This document shows positions 19,631 to 25,889 of a stretch of 25,889 nucleotides of DNA, piece after piece. Within the stretch, counting starts at the first letter, position 1. Each line of letters begins with the position of its first letter. Under the pieces are notes generated by a model that worked only from the letters and a program-made list of their open reading frames with translations, was not told the DNA's origin and did no database searches. The stretch spans positions 1,588,118 to 1,614,006 of the forward strand of contig BFEA01000064.1 in NCBI GenBank assembly GCA_003427395.1, given 5' to 3'. The position numbers and the translations under genes are program-made. This DNA is from Chara braunii (Eukaryota; Streptophyta; Charophyceae; Charales; Characeae).

Positions 19631-19695
19631 GACTGGCATTACGACCCGACCGGTTTCGCTTGGCCGCCAACCAGGACTCATCAGGGGTCTAAGTC
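19631..19695 (-). ncRNA. Candidate type I hammerhead ribozyme at the 3' side of a Penelope-like element
   Basis: Read 5' to 3' on the minus strand, the conserved core is complete: CTGATGA (19679-19673 region), then helix II, then CGAAAC, then GGTC with the cleavable GTC triplet. Helix I is GACCC paired with GGGTC (5 bp) directly next to the core, followed by an asymmetric internal loop and GACT paired with AGTC. Helix III is the self-complementary ACCGGT, as short as in hammerheads of Penelope-like elements and schistosome satellites. Helix II pairs CCUGG with CCAAG, one C-A mismatch from perfect, with a 7-base loop. The predicted cut lies between 19648 and 19647. A hammerhead self-cleaves its RNA and in such elements is thought to process transcripts of the terminal repeats. 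Confidence 0.72.
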
Positions 19696-19939
19696 ACGTG
19701 AAAGACACATGCCTAAGACTTAGATTTATGCTCCGAGACCGCCTGAAAAAAAGACTATCACCCTCATCCTCGAGATAACGAGCTCGAAACCCGAACCACC
19801 GTGAACACCAAGATCTCCAAAAAAGCGGGTCCTCGTGTAACATCCTCTCAGTAACTGAAAAAACAGACCAGCCTTCAAGGACCAAAAACAGGAAACCACC
19901 AAAAGACCCCCTAAAACCAGGAATCCTTGAAAAAATCAA
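19694..19939 (-). pseudogene. Open segment between the RT and the hammerhead, unknown
   Basis: A frame of 82 codons lies between the RT stop and the ribozyme, ending at TGA 19696-19694, which overlaps the outer strand of ribozyme helix I. Its product includes ERMLHEDPLFWRSWCSRWF and is Arg/Phe/Ser-rich. I recognise no domain. It is out of frame with the RT by one base and may be the degenerate C-terminus of the same protein. The RT frame stops inside a sequence that also matches a 5' splice site (GAG|GTAAGT, 19947-19939), so splicing could be an alternative. Confidence 0.35.
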
Positions 19940-19940
19940 C

Positions 19941-21090
19941 TTACCTCAACATGCGACCCCACTTTGTCAAAAATGGCAGCCATTCTGACCATAACACCCC
20001 AAATTTTCTCGAGAACTGAATCACCGCAGAATTAAAGGAGTCATCAGGGTAACCAAGCTTGCGCGAGAACAGAAAGAGTATCACCATACCCTCAATCGAA
20101 GAATAAGTTCTAGCACGGTGACGGAAGCAGTTAATGACAACCAGTTTTTGTTGACGGCTTGTATACGAAACATAATCCTGAATACAGTGAAACTTCACCC
20201 TTTCATTAACCTCCTCCTTCTGATTTTTCATCACAGGAAAGCACATCACACCCTTCTTCCCATCGAATACTTTGAGTACGCACCCAAGATAATCCCGACA
20301 GTCCCCCTCCTTTGTTTGTTCCAGGATCAAGTTATCATCATAAGAATCCCTAAATGAATCAATCAGGCGCAACGCCTTTGCGTACGAACACCCGTCCTTC
20401 TGATGATAGACAACAAATACCGAAATATCATCCACTAACCTAAACCCCTGAAACAACCGCTGATCAGCCCCGAGGCTAGACAAAACCACAAACTCGTTGA
20501 AGGCATACAATAAACACGCTAACGCAGGACTCGACGACTTACCCATCGGGATGCCAATCTTCTGCTGTAACAATCGACCAGTAGCCCAAACAAAGGTCTG
20601 ACCAAGCTCAAATTCAACAAAGTTGAACACGGTCTTCAAAGCCATGCTCTTCCACCCTAAATCACATCTACCGGTCAATAGCTTCGCTCCTTCTTGAATC
20701 CTTGTTTCCGAATCCCAACTGTTACAGCAATCACACCCTTTTCCTGCCAAAAATCAATAACCCAGGAGAGAGCCTTCAAAATAGACTCGTGCGGAAGATT
20801 TGAGAACTTCTCGTTTACATCGAACGAGGCACCAAGGATCAGATCGCTCTCCATCTAACCACAGTTGACGGCCTTAATTGTAGTCAACAAGCAATCAGCA
20901 CTCCGAAGGTTGAAATTAGACCAAGCAGGAAGATTCCATAACTGTTACAACGCATTAACAGCACGGGAAACTACTCGTCAACCAGCAGCGAAACAATCAG
21001 AGTAAGATGGACAAATAGGCCTCCATCTCGATACGTCTTTATGCTTACTAGGTAGGAAGTCAGCTACACCAATGTTATGAACTTGGTTGT
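19941..21090 (-). pseudogene. Penelope-like reverse transcriptase remnant
   Basis: Upstream in one frame (21090 to about 20745): FLPSKHKDVSRWRPI, matching the PK.HK...RPI motif, then stops, then FDVNEKFSNLPHESI, matching the motif A region DV..LYTNIPH of Penelope-like RTs. After a frame change the open frame 20750-19941 (first codon TTG, not a real start) gives QQKIGIPMGKSSSPALA (residues 63-79, motif B) and FRLVDDISVFV with the catalytic Asp pair (residues 107-108, codons ending at 20427), then DYLGCVL. The thumb-like end reads to GRMLR and TAA at 19943-19941. No GIY-YIG endonuclease was found. A 5'-truncated, frameshifted copy fits the sequence. A non-Penelope RT of similar motif order is the main alternative, and the hammerhead downstream favours Penelope. 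Confidence 0.72.
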
Positions 21091-23131
21091 CTGACGAATT
21101 TTCTCGCCACTCACACACAGACAATCTCACACATGCCCATACATGCATAAGAGAAGGGGAGAGAGGAGACAGAGTCCAAACTGCACACAGGTGAAGATAA
21201 ACAGCGGAAGACAATTATGCACAACTGGGGAGAAGACACAGTGTTTCTCACTTTCTAACACAACTCCCAACAACCAATCACAAGAAAGAACCTGCGAAGA
21301 TCACAATTGAAACTGTCACTGATGATGAGCCACTCACACAATTATCGTAACTGAGTTTGTTCCAGTATCTCGCCACACTCAGAACTCACACCCCACTCTC
21401 TATCNTACACCCAGTTAGTAGCGCTGCGTCAGAACAGCCTCCCAGAGGCCAGCNCCAACCACCCTGATGAAGAACAGGTCCTGTGATGAAGTCTTCAGTG
21501 CCGATGGACAACTCTGATGAAGGAACAGGCAGCTATGGCTGCCATCACCCACGAACCACCACTGTAGAGCCTNNGTACAGCCCGACCATACGCAGATACC
21601 CCCGGGGGTAGATGCGCTGAGGATGCCCCAGCTATGGCAGGCTCAGATGAGGCCGGCTATGGCTGCTGTTACGGTGCGTCTCAGGATACCGCCTGCAGAC
21701 CGGCACCGCCACCAACTTGCTTGGCTTCTCCAACGCTGCTTCGCGAGAAATGAACTGCCAAAAGTCCTAAACCTACTCGGCCTGTCCTATTTCTAGATTC
21801 TACCCTAGACCTACTCGACCGAAACTGCTCTACCGGTACCGTTTCGACTTAGGGCCTCTAGGCCCTTCCCAGCTACGGGCTCTACCCACTGTAGGCCCTT
21901 AGGGCCTCTATGANGTCNGGGAAGACTNGGCCTGCAATCGCANGNCCGGAACCGGTCTATTTTTAGAACAGCATATAGGCCTCATTGTGACCCAAAACTC
22001 TGCACGCACACACAACAAAGCACGCTGCAAAACACAACAGGGTACAACCTCGCCGTTAGTCACGGGAGCAGAAATCAGCACGTCATCGCACCTCAATGCC
22101 TTAAAAAAAAACACAGCAACAGCACAAACAACAAAACACAGAAAACACAAAATCACGAATCTAACCTACGACGCCACAAGACCGAGGCAAGCCCCAGGCT
22201 TCGCCCTTAGCCTAATGTACAGTCCACTAAGAATCTGCAGGTTTCATTACATACTTACCCCCCCGGGGAGAGCGGACCTCCGCGCCCACACTTCACTTTC
22301 TGGTAATGAACCAGCAGATGAAGGGAGTTATGGAGATAACACTCTTGCCTGAAGAGGAAAACCTGAGATACTCACGGGGTAACCTATGCCCCTGACCTGT
22401 GCTGTAGCAGTAAGGTCAGGAGGAGGCAACCTCAAAGTGTCAGTTGGTCTCGATTGCATCAAGAACCACGGATAACCCGATTTTTTACTATTACGCAATT
22501 GATCACTTTTGAAAAGTTGAGATCTGTGAACGACACCCTATTGCTGCAATACAGTTCCTATACTCCTGACCTCCATAGTAAACTGGGATGTCAGTAGAAG
22601 GGAAACTCATAATTGCTGGCTATAGTCGTCGGACCGGGTGTGTACCCCTTAGTAAACATAAACCGGATGCTAGTCGGTCAGTAGAATTGAAGGACTGTTG
22701 TAAGAGATCACGAGTAGGACAAGTAATCTCACCACAAGAAACATAATTAATTATCATCCAGGCTGTCAACAATAGATTTGTTGGTGCTCAACTTATGAAA
22801 CAGATAAGGAGCTCGGGGCAGAAGGTTGAAAGCCTGGGACAATGACACTCACTACACAATGTCGGGAAGAGGGAAGATTGCTGACTCTCAGCTAACCCTG
22901 ATCAGGACATTGAGTGTCGCCAGAATTTGCGCCTACAAATACTGACAACTACAACTCCCACAAGAACGAGAGACAATGAAGATCCAGAATGTGAATCAAC
23001 ACACGTGAAAGGAGTTGTGGTTTCCACCTCTCTCATGGATCGAGAGTAGGGTAGGATGAGTTCAAATTTGGTTTCCCTTTTGTCCCTTCAGATGAAGTAA
23101 AAGGGAGCAATCATCTGAGCCTCATGCCCCT
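21091..23131. other. Gap-containing stretch with no supported gene
   Basis: Several isolated N bases occur (about 21405, 21454, 21573-21574 and 21914-21945). Short frames only. Words such as GCTATGG and GTAGGCCCTTAGGGCC recur around 21534-21900. A short inverted pair GACACTCA and TGAGTGTC lies at about 22845 and 22912. This is where the pol region or 3' LTR of the minus-strand gag element would be expected, but no protease, RT or integrase motif is seen on either strand. Confidence 0.4.
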
Positions 23132-23298
23132 CTAATCCCTGATCCGGGTCAGGATCCTTATAACGAAGGATGTTGCCCGCACAGTCCCCAGACATACATC
23201 ATCACACGCAGCCTCAACTGAAACAGCTGCAGATTCACCTACCTGAGCAGATGAAGGTGCAACACTGGGGGGAACTGCAGTCCCTAGGGTCTGTTTCA
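23132..23298 (-). CDS. -1 frame extension after gag, reached only by frameshift
   Basis: Starting at the A AAA AAC heptamer (23305-23299), the -1 frame avoids the gag stop and stays open for 55 codons to TAG at 23134-23132. The product begins LKQTLGTAVPPSVAPSSAQV and is Ala/Ser/Val-rich like a linker. No protease motif occurs before the stop. If frameshifting happens, this would extend Gag by about 55 residues, or in an ancestral copy lead into pol that is now lost. Confidence 0.4.
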
Positions 23299-24792
23299 GT
23301 TTTTTGACTGACTACCTGGGCCTGGCATGTAAGGGCAGTCCTTCAAGAAGTGTTGGCCCTCACACCTCATGCAAACCCCTCTCTCCTTTCTTCTTCTCCA
23401 GATTCCCTCTTGGATCTTGAGGTCATGCCGGGGGAGTGTGGAGGGGTTGAGGGGTTCAACTGGCATGTGGACGTCTCGAGGCAGGTTAGGGCGCTGGAAA
23501 GAGGAAGGCCGACGTCCCTTTTCCTTCCCCTTGGTAGTGGCTGAGGCTGTGTTGGTGGAGAACTTTTTCTGCGACTGCAGAGCTCCCAAAACAGCCTGAG
23601 TCACTATTGCTGCAACATTTGTCTCAGCAGCAGATCCGGTCCCACCTGAAGGCACATCAGGCTGGGAATCGGTATCTGATCCTGAGGCAGACCCCGCGTG
23701 AGTAAAGGCTGCCTTTCCCCTTCTGTTGCCTCTAGGGAAGACACCTTTCCTCCTGTCAGAGGTTGGGGCCTGGACATGGAGCTTGGCCTCCATTTCCAGG
23801 GCTGCACGACCAAAGGACCTCCAGTCCTTGTAGCCAGCACTGTAAAGTGCAACAACGAAATTCTCAGGCGCTGCCCTGCAAAAGCTGGTCAACATATCAT
23901 CAGGTGCCATGACCAGCCCAGGGGTGGAGGTAAGCTGCTCGAACTCAGCAAACAAGGCCTGTAGGGTGCCGCTGTACCGCTGCTGTCCCAGGCGAGCAAT
24001 CCTGTCAGCAGCCTTGCGGGCCCTCTCCTTGTCTGCAAACCGGTCCTCCAGGGCCTGCANAAGTCTGTCTACCCCCAACCCAAAGGCCCAGTCCTCCATG
24101 GACTGTTGCAGGCTGCTAGAAGTTGAGGTGGCCCACTTCAGTNNGGGCCCTTCTAGCAGTNCCAGANCAGTTGCCACCTTGGTCTGTTCTGCACAGACAA
24201 AGCCCCTCAAGTAGGCTCTGGTCCCAGCAGCCCAGTCCNCAACATCAGTCTTGGGGTCATCNCCCCTGAACTTGTTGGGAGCAGGGATCTTGGGACCTCT
24301 GTCTGCTGCAGTCACGGCAGCATAGGTGGCCTTTACTGAGGCCTTTTGGAAAGGGGTAGATGACCGGGAGGAATGTGCAGATCCTGCATGGGATGGAGGA
24401 GGGGAAGGAGGTTGTGAAGGAGGAGGAGAGGATTTGGGTTGCAGCAGAGGGAGCTGAGGAGTAATCAGNTTGGCGGCTGCCAGCTGAGCAGACAAGCCCT
24501 GGATAGCATCCAGGATCTTGGACTGTTGAGCTGACAGCTCGTCAACCCGACGCTCCAGCCGCACAAAACGGTCATCCCAGTTTGTGAACTGGGAGCTGGT
24601 GATCTTGTGCTCCAGCAGGATCATCTCAGCCATATGCTTGGTGATCTGGGCACAACGATCATCAGTGAGTAACTTCTCTAGCTGCTGCAACAGATACTCC
24701 CTTCTGGAGCGATCTGTTGCGGCCTCTAGCTCAGCAGCCTCCTGCCTTGCCAATTCAGCTACTGTGTAATCAGTGGGAATGATGGAAGATGG
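23296..24792 (-). CDS. gag: Retrotransposon gag polyprotein with CCHC zinc knuckle
   Basis: One uninterrupted frame of about 499 codons from after the TAA at 24795-24793 to the TGA at 23298-23296. It starts without an ATG: the first ATG is at 24633, while coding-like residues (ELARQEAAELEAATDRSRRE) precede it, so an upstream spliced exon is likely. Numbered from the TTG at 24753: residues 1-90 are heptad-like and probably coiled coil; 95-140 are Pro/Ser-rich; 160-325 form a capsid-like gag core (DPKTDV.DWAAGTRAYLRGF, ALEDRFADKERARKAADRI, DWRSFGRAALEMEAKLHV). The knuckle at 461-473 is CMRCEGQHFLKDC with C-x2-C-x3-H-x4-C spacing, as in many plant Ty3 gags. Ns create a few unknown residues. Gag would bind and package element RNA. 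It is unusually intact compared with everything else here. Confidence 0.85.
   Translation of the reverse strand, partial: PSSIIPTDYTVAELARQEAAELEAATDRSRREYLLQQLEKLLTDDRCAQITKHMAEMILLEHKITSSQFTNWDDRFVRLERRVDELSAQQSKILDAIQGLSAQLAAAXLITPQLPLLQPKSSPPPSQPPSPPPSHAGSAHSSRSSTPFQKASVKATYAAVTAADRGPKIPAPNKFRXDDPKTDVXDWAAGTRAYLRGFVCAEQTKVATXLXLLEGPXLKWATSTSSSLQQSMEDWAFGLGVDRLXQALEDRFADKERARKAADRIARLGQQRYSGTLQALFAEFEQLTSTPGLVMAPDDMLTSFCRAAPENFVVALYSAGYKDWRSFGRAALEMEAKLHVQAPTSDRRKGVFPRGNRRGKAAFTHAGSASGSDTDSQPDVPSGGTGSAAETNVAAIVTQAVLGALQSQKKFSTNTASATTKGKEKGRRPSSFQRPNLPRDVHMPVEPLNPSTLPRHDLKIQEGIWRRRKERGVCMRCEGQHFLKDCPYMPGPGSQSKN
23299..23305 (-). promoter_or_regulatory. Slippery heptamer A AAA AAC directly before the gag stop
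   Basis: On the minus strand the gag frame ends S-K-N-stop (TCA AAA AAC TGA). The heptamer is in the X XXY YYZ register required for -1 ribosomal frameshifting, a known way of making Gag-Pol. A weak stem (GGGA with TCCC around CTGCAGT) lies about 14 bases downstream. A strong pseudoknot was not evident by eye. Confidence 0.5.
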
Positions 24793-24800
24793 TTAGTGCA
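24762..24800 (-). promoter_or_regulatory. Candidate branch point and 3' splice site before gag
   Basis: On the minus strand CACTAAC (branch-point-like, around 24798-24792) is followed by a pyrimidine-leaning stretch and ACACAG ending at 24762, about 30 bases later. The in-frame TAA that closes the gag frame upstream lies inside this branch point, which would suit an intron ending here. Confidence 0.35.
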
Positions 24801-24889
24801 GACAAAAGAGATCAATCACAACACGCGATGCAGACAGATACCCTGTATCCTGACTCAAACTCACTTTCAGACCCTGATGATTCTGGCGG

Positions 24890-24907
24890 CCATACCCTAG
24901 GGTATGG
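24890..24907. repeat. Perfect 18-bp palindrome CCATACCCTAGGGTATGG
   Basis: The 18 bases are identical to their reverse complement with no spacer. It sits upstream of the minus-strand gag. It could be a protein-binding site or chance; no second copy is in the window. Confidence 0.85.
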
Positions 24908-25889
24908 CGTATTCCAATTTTCATTGTATCCAGTGAAATACTCGAAATCCAAATTTGTGATTTGACAGTGCTGACTGTTCTCAATTTGCGATTCACTGGG
25001 GACTGACAGAATTGAATTCTGACGGACAGAATTAGAGTTATGACTGACCCTAGATAGCACAGGCTAAAGATAGACTCAGCGCAAAACTATAATTCACAGT
25101 ATCACTACTTTTGAGTACATAATTCACTGTTTGAGCATTCCAGGACAATCGCAATACAGTATAGCAGTCAGAGGACAATTTTGGACCAGAAAGAGTCAAT
25201 AGAGGAGGAGATATGAGTAGAGAGAGGTAGGGGAGAGATAGCTATGGCTGTCATGCACATCCAGTCACTGGCAGACAGATAGACCATTACCTTTCACTAA
25301 TCTAGTACTATCTGGATCGCAATATAGGTAGGTGCATGGAACGGACTCACTTTCTGCGAATCTTGCAGGAGATGATGAAGATCTGGCTATGGCAGATGAA
25401 ACCCTTATCTCGCCAATTTCCTCCAGAGCTTCTTCCTGATAATCCCACGCACAGAACGGCTTCAAAGTCGTTGATCCTCCTCAGGATCCTGTAGCGCTGC
25501 ACTCCCTTACTCCAGATACCCTGTATCTGGTCCTGTGGCACCCAACTCGCCAACACAAAAATATCTCGCCACAGTGTCAGGTAGCCGCTGATGCTAAAAA
25601 TAGCCCCAGATGGGGTTATTCCTCCTAGAGATTGATATACTGCATCAATCTCTATCAGCGCCACCCAGGGATAGTGTCGCTCAGTGTTCCCTGATGTCTT
25701 CAGGGGTAATTCGCCACTCTGGGGTAACTCGCTGTATCACCCTCAGGGTTGGCTATGGCGAATTGGCCCTGTACTCGCCACTTCTTGCCAAGCGCCCTGA
25801 CAGGCTCAGTGCGCTTGTTCAGTGCAGCCACTGAACACTTGAATTCACCGCTGAAAGTCTTCTTCCCTGCTGACTCAGTATTGGGGAAG
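24908..25889. other. 5' flank of the minus-strand gag element, possible leader or LTR
   Basis: No gene is supported. Hairpins occur at 25512-25530 (CCAGATAC and GTATCTGG, 3-base loop) and 25627-25653 (AGAGATTGAT and ATCAATCTCT, 7-base loop, perfect). The word TCGCCA recurs near 25410, 25547, 25566, 25711 and 25775. A shared 15-mer CAGATACCCTGTATC occurs at 24835 and 25513. Repeated short words upstream of gag fit an LTR or leader, but no matching 3' LTR was found to the left of gag. Confidence 0.4.

Noticed and set aside
19910-19944. Minimal intron of 34 bases (GTAAGT to TTTTAG) that would join the RT to the following frame
   Set aside because: Far shorter than plant introns can be; a one-base frameshift explains the data as well.
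21460-21520. CTGATGA words that might mark a second hammerhead
   Set aside because: No GAAAC, cleavage triplet or flanking complementary helices are nearby.

Overview
This window looks like repeat-dominated nuclear DNA from a eukaryote, most likely the green-plant lineage. A charophyte alga such as Chara is my best guess, based on the style of the retroelement and hAT proteins; that is inference, not proof. I see no operons, no bacterial-type genes, and no rRNA, tRNA or CRISPR. I also see no intact host gene. The window is a stack of decayed mobile elements separated by long microsatellites, with several assembly gaps (N runs or single Ns).

Layout, left to right. (1) 1-6143 (+) is a degenerate Ty3/gypsy-type LTR retrotransposon interior in the order gag, protease, reverse transcriptase (RT), RNase H, integrase. 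Stops and frameshifts break it throughout. Several key residues are lost, and most of these losses look like G-to-A changes on the + strand. (2) 6144-10540 holds purine-rich, mostly non-coding DNA: a dispersed short repeat, a possible TATA-led transcription unit, four long GA tracts, and a 297-bp tandem duplication. (3) 10555-12361 is an imperfect inverted repeat with arms of about 450 bp around a compound TC-AC-GA microsatellite. (4) 12890-15620 is largely TTC, poly-A and poly-T simple sequence with AT-richer DNA between. (5) 15638-18015 (+) is a hAT-superfamily transposase pseudogene. It lacks its N-terminus but keeps a well-preserved C-terminal dimerisation domain, followed by an acidic tail, a Gln-rich decayed segment and an AT-hook segment. 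(6) 18500-19190 is a cluster of nested palindromes and related short repeats. (7) 21090-19631 (-) is a Penelope-like RT remnant. On the same strand it is followed by a sequence matching the hammerhead ribozyme core with compatible helices; this is the most interesting object in the window. (8) 24792-23132 (-) is a long retrotransposon gag reading frame with a CCHC knuckle. It ends at a stop immediately preceded by the slippery heptamer A AAA AAC, and the -1 frame stays open for 55 codons. No protease or RT follows it, so this element is either gag-only or truncated.

How the parts work together: these are independent element insertions, not a cooperating gene cluster. The autonomous functions (RT, integrase, transposase) all appear inactivated. 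The pieces most likely to keep a biochemical activity are the self-cleaving RNA candidate, the hairpin-forming palindromes, and possibly the gag protein.
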